Of a DNA stretch of 64,000 nucleotides, positions 12,127-21,759 are shown in pieces. The stretch's first letter is position 1; every line of letters starts with the position of its first letter. The DNA is taken from contig OX940869.1 in the NCBI GenBank assembly GCA_954871525.1, forward strand, positions 27,494,001 to 27,558,000, written 5' to 3'. The notes beneath the pieces were generated by a model. That model ran no database searches. It was not told the origin of the DNA and worked only from the letters and a program-made list of their open reading frames with translations. The position numbers and the translations under genes were made by a program. The stretch is from Parietaria judaica. Taxonomy: Eukaryota > Streptophyta > Magnoliopsida > Rosales > Urticaceae.

Positions 12127-12377
12127 AATAGATGCGTGCAGAAAGAAACTATTGGAACATAATGTTGTTTGGCTGGTGATCAAACAGTGTCGTTTATTGT
12201 GATCCTATTTCAACTGTCGTTTTCTAGAAATATTGTCGTCGCTTTTTCCTAGAGTTCCTTTTCCATTTTAAGTACTTCAGTTTCGTTGTCCGAAATAATC
12301 ATGTCAACAGACAACAGTACTAATATGATTGCATCTCTAACTATAAAATATAGTTTGACACCGTTATTATCGAATTA
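12127..12377. other. Spacer left of element A
   Basis: It contains a relic similar to 6110-6200 (CAAACAGTGTCGTTT). It ends with the target site GAGTC and continues at 26449 after the element. Confidence 0.5.
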
Positions 12378-12382
12378 GAGTC

Positions 12383-13669
12383 TGTTACGGGTGTTTTACG
12401 TAATTGGTTTATTATTAATTAACAAAAGAAAAATGATGTAAATTAATTTTTCTTTTATTAATTATGATCAATTTCGCCCAAAATATTCACCGGAAGCCCG
12501 TTTTTGAAAAATAAAGGTTCCAGATGATCCCAAAAATATCAAAACACCCAAAAACGATATAAAATTGCGAAAAACGGCCTTGGGACGCTCCCGGGGCCTT
12601 CGGGAGACGCCGGGGGCCACACGGGTGGGCCCCACGGGCCCCCAAAGGTCGCTGCCACGTGTCAGGCGGCCCACCAGATCAGCCGAGGGGTCAACTTGAC
12701 CCTGCCACGTGTCGCGCGCCCCTTCGCCCTCGCCAAAGGCCACCAGCGGGCGAACCAGAGCACGGCACATAGAGGCTGACGCGCGCCCACCTCACCACGC
12801 GCGTGGGATCTGCGTCAACAACACTGTTCCCGCGCGTGAGGGCGCGTCTGAGGTCCAATCGCTGAGCCGATTGCGGCGTTGGATCGGCCACGTCCGGGGG
12901 ACCCGAAAAAACATATAATATTACCCCGGGGGCTTCCCGGAGTAATAATTATTCATGTTTTAACCCCCGGACCCTCCTATAAATAGGAGCTCAATTTTCA
13001 CTAAACGGTAACTCGATTCTCACCCCGAGAACTCGCCCAAAACTCTCTCTACTCTCTCTAAACTCGCCTCCTCCTCAAATATCACTCTAAGGTTGAGCGT
13101 CGAAGGTGAATCAGGGGATACCCCCCCCCCCCCCCTCCCCCCGGTTCTCCCTGACCTCGGGTGTTGTTTTTTCCAGGTCCTGAGAGCGAGAAATCACACT
13201 AGAGCGGAAGCCCTGGAGAAAATTCTGGCACGATCTAAGACCCTCCTTACCAAGGTTGTAGATCTGTGAGGTGCTTGTTCTATCCACTAGTCTTGTATCT
13301 CCAGCAGATATATTGATTACGCGGATAGCCCGAGGACCCGGATCTGTCCCCGTGACGCCGGTCGAGGGTCTGGTCCACCAGGGTTCACTGGAAAGTCGAT
13401 ACTGTGATCCCCCCTACACGGTGGTAAGGAATCCGTTTTTGGTGTCCCGAACCTGTAATCCGGGCCAGGCCAAGTCCTGGCCCTATTAGCGACAGACAGT
13501 GGAGTTTACCACGGATTTCTGGTCATTGAGTCAGTGGAGGGTCCGTTTGACTTGAAAGTCCAGGAACCCAAGCCCGATAGTTCATAAAAAGTCAACAAGA
13601 CGACATTGGGCCCGGCCCAACACGAGCAACTGGGCCGCTGAATGTTTGAAGCATTTTTCTGCATCAACA
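12383..13669 (+). repeat. 5' LTR of element A
   Basis: It starts TGTTACGGGTGTTTTACG and ends GCATCAACA. A TATA box, TATAAATA, is at 12978-12985 after a GC-rich upstream part with two CCACGTGTC (G-box) words. A C15-T-C6 run at 13120-13142 is absent from the 3' LTR. Confidence 0.9.
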
Positions 13670-13672
13670 TTT

Positions 13673-13690
13673 TGGCGCTAGAAGGAAGGG
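13673..13690 (+). other. Primer-binding site of element A
   Basis: TGGCGCTAGAAGGAAGG begins four bases after the LTR, in the expected place, with the TGG that pairs with a tRNA CCA end. The tRNA cannot be named with certainty. Confidence 0.65.
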
Positions 13691-13710
13691 GCCAGAGGTT
13701 TAAAACCTCG

Positions 13711-14165
13711 AGTCCCTACCAGCACATCCGACCACATTCGAAGATATTCGGGTGCATTCGAACGTATTCGAACACACTCGAAGGCGTTCGAACACACTCG
13801 AAGGTGCTCAAAGAAACTCGAAGGCGTTCGAGCATACTCGAAGACATTCGAGGACTCTCGAAGGCATTCGAAGACATCCGGCCGCATTCGAAGATATTCG
13901 GGTACATTCAAATGCATTCGAACACATCCGAAGGCGTTCGAACACACTCGAAGGTGCTCAAAGAAATTTGAAGGCGTGCGAACATTTTCGAAGGCGTTCA
14001 AACACATTCAAAGGCGTTCGAACACACTCAGAGGCATTCAGAGAAACTCGAAGGCGTTCGAGCACACCCAAAGAAACTCGAGGGCGCTCGAAGACACTCA
14101 AACGCACTCGAACGCGTTCGAATACATTCGAACACATTCGAAGATACTCGAAGACGCTCGAAGCT
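13711..14165 (+). repeat. 10-bp tandem array (about 45 units, consensus NNCAYTCGAA)
   Basis: From about 13711 to 14160 every tenth base restarts a unit such as CACACTCGAA or GGCGTTCGAA. I see no insertion or deletion. A 150-bp higher-order unit is visible (13741 on versus 13891 on). The frame of gag is open from 13704 but holds no ATG before 14169. Read that way it gives a basic decapeptide repeat (RRxSxTxExx). Several other frames on both strands are open too, because the unit rarely makes stops. Confidence 0.9.
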
Positions 14166-14168
14166 TCG

Positions 14169-15500
14169 ATGTCAGATTCGACAGAAGGAACCTCTTCCCG
14201 CCCCGCGGGAAGTATCGCTCTCAACACTCGGGCACGGGTGAACGCACGCCAAACCCAAGCACTCAACCGACCCGAGACAAGTACTCGACAAGAGCCCGCT
14301 ATCAACAAAGAAAAAGAATGACTGACTCGGCTGGAAGATAGTGTCTTCCGCCTAGCTGATCTTGTGTCCAAACGCCTCGGCAACAACGACGCCAACCTCG
14401 AAGCCATCGACGAAGAAGAGAGCCCAGAAGAGGCTCTCGAGCTCACATAACGAGGACAACCTGCGACTCATCCGGTCCGTCGAGACGTTCGAGAGCTGGC
14501 CCGATCATAGTCGACCCGACGTTCAGCCTTTGAACGTCTGGGAGAAGAGGAAAGTAACGCTGAAAGCGTTAAGGTGCGGAAAAACCATCGTCACTAGCAG
14601 GCGCCCGCCCGGGTACGCCCGGAAAATCAGGAGGATCTCCGTCAACGTCTGAGTCACTCCCATCAAGAAGGAAACTTGCGACGACACCTCGAACGACGAA
14701 GGGAAGAACCTCGCCCTCAGAGAAATCCGGACAGTGCCGGATCAGAAGGGTCTAGGAGTTCCGCGCCCCCCGCCATGTATCACATGACTAGAGGAGCCAA
14801 CACGGCCCCAGCACCTGACCCGACAGCACCCCCGCCAAATGAAGGACTAAGAAACGAGGTCCAGGCTCTAAGAAGAGAGCTGAGAGAACTCGCCGCAGCC
14901 AATAGTACCGATCCCGCCAAACGAAGTATGGCGGAGGGAATCATCTCCCCTCTCGCAAGCCACCTACTCGACGAAGATCTCAGTGGGGACCTCCGATTCC
15001 CGCTAAATCTCGTCTACGACGGCACGACGGATCCCACATACCATCTGGTACAATACCAGTTTGCCATGTGGGTAAAGAGATGTTATCCCTCTACAATGTG
15101 TCAAGCGTTCTGCCTTACCCTTGTCAGACCGGCCTTCGAATGGTACCAACGACTCCCCAAAGGGTCAATTGAATCCTTTGAAGAGCTGAAGGAACGCTTC
15201 ATATCCCGCTTTGCTAGCTCGATTACGCAGCGAAAGGGAAAATCGTACCTATGGTCCCTCAAGCAGCGCAAAGACGAGTCTCTCCAGGCTTACTTAAAAA
15301 GGTTCACGGAGGAGGAAAATAAAGTCGTTAGCTATACCGACGACGACGCCGTCACCGCAGTAATCGACGGCCTCCCGGTGAGCGAATTCACACGCTCCCT
15401 TGTCAAAAAGAGACCTGCTTCCATGGCCGATCTAATGGCTAGGGCGGTGGAAGACATCGCCGCCGATGAATACTTCGCAGTTCAAGCCAACTCAGCCTAG
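14169..15500 (+). pseudogene. gag of element A, interrupted by stops
   Basis: A frame starting MSDSTEGTSSRPAGS at 14169 stays in register to 15500. It is broken by TGA (14319), TAA (14448), TAG (14508) and TAG (14595), and ends at TAG (15498). The retrotransposon gag domain lies in the 3' half: FEWYQRLPKGSIESFEELKE, RKGKSYLWSLKQ and TAVIDGLP. The zinc-finger tail (HGHLTSECW, near 15730) is in another frame, so at least one frameshift lies near 15500. The same domain is found in A' (28470-29510, reverse). Gag would form the particle and bind RNA. Confidence 0.85.
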
Positions 15501-15727
15501 ACGAGCAAAGCCGGAACGACCAAGGGAGAAATGATGACGAGCCTCAAAGAAAGAGGCAACGCCAGCAGTCGAACTCTGAAGGGCGACAACAGCGCCCTAA
15601 GCGAGCAGAAAGTTTCCGCAGGGACGCAAACTACACCCCGCTAACCGTGTCGCTGGCAACGAGTTTCAACCTCCACAAAGAAAAGTTCGGCCCTCCACAG
15701 CCTCTGCCCAGAAAGGCTAGGATCACG

Positions 15728-16722
15728 GCCACTTGACGTCAGAATGCTGGCAACTAAGGAAACAAATTGAGTAGCTCATCGAAGTTGGAAAGTTAAAAGA
15801 ATTCGTCAAGAAACTCGTGGCGGGAAGCGGAAAAGCCAGCAACCCTCTGCCTCAAGAAGGTGAACAACCCCAAGACGATCACAAGTCTCGCCAAGACGAA
15901 GACGGAACCAAAGGCAAAGCACCCCAGTATCATGTTGTATCCATTATCCTAGGTGGACCAGAAACTGGGGACTCCAACAACAAACGAAAGAGATACGCCC
16001 GAGCCCTGGAAAGTGACGGCGAAGAACACCAGATCAACCTCACGAACCTAACCAGTTCTACGACAGTGCTTCCCAGCCAAGCCATCACTTTCACAGAAGA
16101 AGAAGCTCGACGAATCTCACACCCTCACAACGATGCCATCGTGATAGAGACGCTGATCGCCAACAACCAAATCAGGCGAGTACTGGTCGACAATGGAAGC
16201 TCGGCTTACGTTATCTTTAAGACCGCCCTGGAACGCATGATCGCCAACAACCGAATCAGGTGAGTACTGGTCGACAATGGAAGCTCGGCTTACGTTATCT
16301 TCAAGACCGCCCTAGAATGCATGAGTCTGGGAGGACTCATCCCGACACCCATCAAGACCCCGCTGTACGGCTTCAACGGAAAGCCGGTCTTTGCCGAAGG
16401 AGCCATTGACCTCCCAACAACATTCAGATCCAAAGACAAGGCCATGGTCACCAAAATGATCCGGTATCTCGTGGTGGACCAACCATCGTCCTACAACATC
16501 ATCATGGGAAGGCCGTCTCTCAACAAACTCCAGGCCATCGCCTCCACCTTCCAGTTGCTCGTAAAATTTCCCACGTTGAACGGGATCAGAATCCTAAGGG
16601 GAAGCCAACGGAAATCCAGAACCTGTTACGCCCAAGGAATGAAAATGGGGAGGAGCGAATTGGTCATCCACACGATCCAATAGCTAAATGAAAATCTCAC
16701 CCCCGGTTCCGAGAAGGCACGG
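15728..16722 (+). pseudogene. gag tail and aspartic protease of element A, with duplicated active site
   Basis: DHGHLTSECWQLRKQIE is followed by TAG at 15771, then an open stretch from 15817. The protease active-site motif LVDNGSS appears at about 16185-16205. An 84-bp segment (16154-16237) is repeated directly (16238-16321), so DNGSS occurs twice, and the second copy carries TGA (16261). The C-terminal protease part (NIIMGRPSLNKL) follows at 16500. A stop (16681) and frame breaks separate it from reverse transcriptase. The enzyme would process the polyprotein. Confidence 0.82.
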
Positions 16723-18540
16723 ATGTTCGGCGAGCTCGACCCGAGAGACGCAAGGCGCAAACCCACGATGGAACCCTCTTCCGATGTGACATCAGTCACA
16801 CTGGATGAAGAAAAGCCAGAGAGGACCGTTTCAGTCGGCGCCCAGTTTCCCGTCATGATTAAAACGCAACTGGCCTCCTTCCTGCGAGAATTCAAGGACG
16901 TTTTTGCCTGGTTACATGCCGACATGCCAGGCATCGACCCCAAAATCGCCGTCCATAGACTCAATATCGAGAAAGGAAGGGCACCCAAAGTACAACGACG
17001 GCGAGCCTTTAACCCCGAAAGATATCAAACCATCAACGACGAAGTCAACAAACTCATCGCGGCGGACTTCATCAGAGAAGTCACGTACCCGGAGTGGGTG
17101 TCCAATGTCGGATCTGCATAGACTATTCCGACCTCAACACGGCATGTCCAAAGGATTGTTTTCCTCTCCCGAGGATCGATCAGCTAGTAGACGCGACCGC
17201 CGGCCACCAGCTCATGAGCATGAAGGACGCGTATTCGGGATACAACCAGATCCGAATGCACGAGCCCGACCAGATACACACCACGTTCATCACCGACCGC
17301 GGTCTCTACTGTTAAAAAGTCATGCCCTTTGGGCTCAAGAACGTTGGAGCCACATACCAGCGCTTGGTCAATCGGATGTTCGCCCCGCTCATCGGGAAAA
17401 CAATGGAAGTTTATGTCGACGAAATGATCGTCAAAAGCCTTGAAGAAGCCGACCACGTCAAAGACCTTCGAGAAACCTTCACTCTCCTCCGAAGGTACCA
17501 GATGAAACTGAACCCCGCCAAGTGCGCATTCGGGGTCGAGTCTGGGAAGTTCCTAGGATTCATCGTCAACCGACGAGGAATCGAAGCAAACCCTGAAAAA
17601 ATCTGGGCTCTAATCGAAACGAAGAGCCCCCGAAGAATCAAGGAAATACAAAGCCTCAACGGGCGCATCAACGCCCTAGGGCGATTCGTGTCAAAGGCCA
17701 CAGACCGGTGCCAGCCGTTCTTCCAGGCCCTCAATGGCGGAAAGAATTTCGCATGGAACGAGAAATGCGAAGCCGTTTTTCAGGAACTGAAAGCTTACCT
17801 TGGGTCGCCATCTTTATTGTCAAAACCAAAATATGATGAGGTTCTATTCCTCTACCTCTCCATCTCAACCAGGGCCGTTCGCGCAGTCTTGGTTCGAGAA
17901 GAAGAAAAGAAGCAGATGCCGGTCTACTACGTCAGCAAAGCTCTCCTTGCCGCTGAGACCCGCTACACACAGATCGAAAAGCTGGCGCTCGCGCTGATCA
18001 CCACCGTGATAAAACTCCGCCTGTACTTCCAAGCTCACCAAATCATAGTGAGAATAGAGCACCCGGTTCAAAAGGCACTCCTCAGAGGTACCTCATCACG
18101 AATGACGATCTGGTCACAAGAACTAGGGGAATACGGTGTGGAGTACCAGCCCCAAATCGATATCAAAGCGCAGGCGGTAGCGGACTTCATCGCCGAATTC
18201 ACGTACGATGCGGAGGTCGAGACCGAAGAAGAACTCGACAGGCTGCCCCAAACAGCTAAACAAAAATCGAGCCCCGACGGTCCCGCCTGGAGCCTCCACG
18301 TTGACGGTGCCTCTAACACCAACGGCTCAGGGGCAGGTATTCTTCTTACCAACCCCGAAGGTGGAAAGCTACGCTACGCCATCCGATTCAGGTTCAACGC
18401 CACAAACAATGAGGCGGAATACGAGGCACTGCTGGCCGGACTCCTGATCGCTCAAAAACTCAAAGCGAAAAAACTGAGGATCTACTGTGACTCTCAACTG
18501 ATCGTGAAACAAGTAGAAGGGAGTACCAAGCTAAAGAAGA
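16723..18540 (+). pseudogene. Reverse transcriptase, RNase H and archaeal-type RNase H of element A
   Basis: RT blocks seen are DYSDLNTACPKDCFPLPRID, MKDAYSGYNQIRM and VMPFGLKNVGATYQRLVN. The polymerase box is YVDEM instead of the usual YVDD, so a catalytic Asp is replaced by Glu. The first RNase H is around 17850-18190 (YVSKALLAAETRYTQIEKLA). The second (LHVDGASNTNGSGAGILL, NNEAEYEALLAGL, IYCDSQLIV) is at 18290-18520. A frameshift with a small deletion lies near 17110, a TAA at 17313, and a frameshift at about 18540. Confidence 0.87.
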
Positions 18541-18544
18541 GAAT

Positions 18545-19990
18545 ATGGCGGCCTACCTCGCGGAAACGCTGCATCGCTTGGAGTTCTTAGCATGGTATGA
18601 GATCACTCAAATACCTCGAGCTGAGAACTACGAGGCCGACACATTAGCCAGAATGGCATCAGAAGCTGACAACGAGGAGCTAGGCAAAGTTCCAGTCGAG
18701 GCCCTCGAATGCCCGTCCATAAGGAAAATCCAAACCCTCGCCATCACCAGCGAAGAAGAAGACAACTGGATGTCGCCTATCATCAAGTACTTAGAGCACG
18801 GCGTTCTTCCCGCCGATCGAAACAAAGCACGGCAACTCAAGCTCTGGCCAACGAGATATGTGATACATGACGGCAATCTTTACAAGCGCGGGTTCATGCA
18901 GCCCCTTCTCAAGTGTCTTCCCCGGGACGACGCAGATCTCGTCCTCCGAGAAATCCATGAAGGAATCTGTGGCAACCACTATGCTGGACGATCTCTGGCC
19001 CTCAAAGCCCTCAAAGAAGGCTATTTCTGGTCGACCCTTAGAAAAGACGCGAATGAGATCTCCCACAAATGTGAAAAATGCCAACAGTTCGCCAAGGTGC
19101 TTCACCTACCTGCAGTCCCATTGTGTCCGGTAATGGTCCCTCGACCATTCGCCAAATGGGGAATCGACCTGATCGGGAAGCTACTGAAAGCCCCAGGAGG
19201 CATCGAGTATGCGATAGCGGCCATCGACTACTTTACTAAGTGGGTCGAGGCAGAGCCAATCGCGAAAATCACACAGAAAAACACGACGAACTTCATCAAG
19301 CGCAACATCATCTGTCGGCACGGGATCCCCGCCTCGCTGATAACCGACAACGGGAAATAGTTCGACAATGTTGACCTCCGAGCTTTCTGCCAATATCTCG
19401 GAATCAACAACACCTACTCGCACCCGTCTACCCCCAGGCGAACGGTCAAGTAGAGTCAGTCAACAAAGACATCAAGACCATCCTGAAAAGGAAACTCGAT
19501 GAAAGGAAGGGAAAGTGGGCGGAAGAATTGCCCTCAGTACTCTGGGCCTATCGGACTACCACGCACAACGCCACTGGTGAAACCCCGTTCGCCTTAACCT
19601 ACAGAGTCGAGGCAGTCATCCCCGCTGAGATAAGCGTCCCCTCGCCGCGAGTCGAGTTCTTCGATGAAGAACGCAATGACGAGGCGCTGCGACAGGAGCT
19701 CGACCTCCTCGAAGAAAAGCAAAATGAAGCGTACACCAGACTGGTCGCCCAGAAGCGAGTTGTAGAACGCTACTACAACTCTAAAGTCAAGGCGAGCCGC
19801 TTCTTGGAAGGAAACCTGGTTTTGAGAAAAGTAGGCCAAAACACCCAAGTTCTCGACGCCGGAACCCTCGGGCCAACTTAGGAAGGCCCGTACCGCATCT
19901 CCAGGGCAATTCGAGACGGAACATACCGGTTGCAGGAAATGGGGGTTGCGGAATCCCCCGGCCCTGGAACGTCGAACACCTGAAGCAGTA
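18545..19990 (+). pseudogene. Integrase of element A
   Basis: The end of the second RNase H (ADTLARMASEAD) leads into the integrase zinc finger (HEGICGNHYAGR...CEKCQQF). The core follows with Asp in WGIDLIGK and Asp in ITDNGK. A TAG directly follows NGK at 19358, and the frame changes near 19420. The third acidic residue region (QVESVNKDIK) and LWAYRTTTHNATGETPFAL are in the next frame (to 19881, TAG), then the EGPYRISRAI tail. Two stops and one frameshift make it inactive. It would insert element DNA into the chromosome. Confidence 0.87.
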
Positions 19991-20289
19991 CCACCAGTGA
20001 GCCCGACAAGGCTAAGGGTGAAAATAAGCTGGAAATAGCTGAAGCTAAGATTCAACCGGAAGCTAAAGCTAAAATCCAACCCGAAGAAAAAGCCCTAAAA
20101 GTGATGTACCACCGGCACGGGAATAGCTCCAATAGCCGACGTATGTAAAAGAAGAGCGCCATAAAGAGTGCCAAATGATATATATATATAAAGTCATTCT
20201 TTTTCCACGAATTGATTCCTCTTAAAGTTTCCTCACAACCTTTACAAGATTACTCGAAAACTGGGGGTTGATCCAGGGAAAAGAAAAGA

Positions 20290-20435
20290 AAAAGACCTAA
20301 AAAAGCTCAGATTTCGATCTCGCCGCTCAGGCAACTCAAAAGACCGAGAAAAGCTCGGATCTCGATCCCGCCGACTCAGGCAACTCAAAAGACCGAGAAA
20401 GGCCCGGATCTCGATCCCGCCGACTCAGGCAATTA
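20290..20435. repeat. About 60-bp tandem repeat, 2.5 copies
   Basis: The phrase CTCGATCCCGCCGACTCAGG followed by CAACTCAAAAGACCGAGAAA recurs with a period near 60 bp, directly before the 114-bp array. Confidence 0.7.
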
Positions 20436-20440
20436 AGATG

Positions 20441-21350
20441 CCTCGAAAGTAGTTCTTGGCCAAAAACCGAGCACTTGGCGACGCGCAACTTGCCATAAGT
20501 CCGGGACCTATAGCGCTCTATAAAGCGCGACCCGGCTCCAAGTACACTAAGACGCCTCGAAAGCATTTCTCGGCCCAAAACCAAGCGCTTGGCGACGCGC
20601 AACTTACGATAAGCCCGGGACCTATAGCGCTCTATAAAGCGCGACCCGGCTCCAAGTACACTAAGACGCCTCGAAAGTAGTTCTCGGCCCATAACCGAGC
20701 GCTTGGCGACGCGCAACTTGCCATAAGTCTGGGACCTATAGCGCTTTATAAAGCGCGACCCGGCTCCAAGTACCCTAAGACGCCTCGAAAGTAGTTCTCG
20801 GCCCAAAACCGAGCGCTTGGCGACGCGCAACTTGCCATAAGTCCGGGACCTATAACGCTCTACAAAGCGCGACCCGGCTCCAAGTACACTAAGACGCCTC
20901 GAAAGCATTTCTCGGCCCAAAACCGAGCGCTTGGCGACGCGCAACTTGCGATAAGTCCGGAACCTATAGCGCTCTACAAAGCGCGACCCGGCTCCAAGTA
21001 TACTAAGACGCCTCGAAAGAATTTCTCGGCCCAAAACCAAGTGCTTGGCCACGCGCAACTTGCGATAAGCCCAGGACCTATAGCGCTCTACAAAGCGCGA
21101 CCCGGCTCCAAGTATACTAAAGATTCCTCGAAAGCATTTTTCGGCCCAAAACCGAGCGCTTAACGACGCGCAACACGCGATAAGCCCGAGACCTATAGGG
21201 CTCTACAAAGCGCGACCCGACTCCAAGTATACTAAAGATGCCTCGAAAGCATTTCTTGGCCCAAAACCGAGCGCTTAACGACGCGCAACACGCGATAAAA
21301 CCAGGACCCTGTAGCGCTCAACACAGCGCGACCGGACCTTCCAATTACAA
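20441..21350. repeat. 114/115-bp tandem array, eight copies
   Basis: Units starting CCTCGAAAG lie at 20441, 20555, 20669, 20783, 20897, 21011, 21126 and 21241, so the spacing is exactly 114 bp six times... then 115 bp twice beginning with the 21011 unit. Each carries GACGCGCAAC and a short inverted AGCGC...GCGCG element. On the reverse strand 114 bp gives a 38-residue repeat (SRRLSVLGAGSRF) open over 20336-21058. I read this as a by-product of the period, not as a proven protein. Confidence 0.88.
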
Positions 21351-21759
21351 AAGGCCTAAAAGAAGACTGGATCTCAAACCCCGAGAGCACCGGCCAAAAG
21401 CTCGAAGCGCGCTCAACACATTGCCAGAGGGCAGATCTTATCTCAAAGCAATGAAATAAGAGATGAGTAGAGAGCCAACATACAAGACAAAAATTAAAGA
21501 TCAGCGTTCGCGGGTCAACATTACAGTTACAACACAAGTAGCTACTCCTAAAGAACCACGGCGGCTCGCTACAGCGGAACATGTCCGCCTATATAAGAAA
21601 TGCGCCTAGAGGCGCTACAAAAACTTACGCCACATGCGGCAAGACTGGAAGCTACAAGCTCTACATACGGGAAGAATACATCCCCAGTTGTTAAAAAATA
21701 AGCTGGAAATAGCTGAAGCTAAGATTCAACCGGAAGCAAAAACTAAATGAGACGGCATA

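Larger units (their letters stand above)
20021..21737. repeat. 43-bp direct repeat flanking a 1.67-kb block
   Basis: AAAATAAGCTGGAAATAGCT and the following bases to CGGAAGC occur at 20021-20063 and again at 21695-21737. They enclose the 60-bp and 114-bp tandem arrays. This points to duplication of this part of the element by recombination or template switching. Confidence 0.75.

Noticed and set aside
13711..14165. Decamer array as heat-shock elements
   Set aside because: Heat-shock elements need alternating nGAAn/nTTCn pentamers with a 2-bp gap. Here TTC and GAA abut and units are ten bp apart.
13642..14446. Several overlapping ORFs on both strands over the decamer array
   Set aside because: The repeat unit seldom produces stop codons in any frame, so openness is a composition effect. 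Only the frame shared with gag was kept as a point of interest.
20336..21058. 240-codon reverse ORF in the 114-bp array as a real repeat protein
   Set aside because: The unit length is a multiple of three and GC-rich, so an open frame is expected by chance. The 115-bp units break it and no domain is recognisable.
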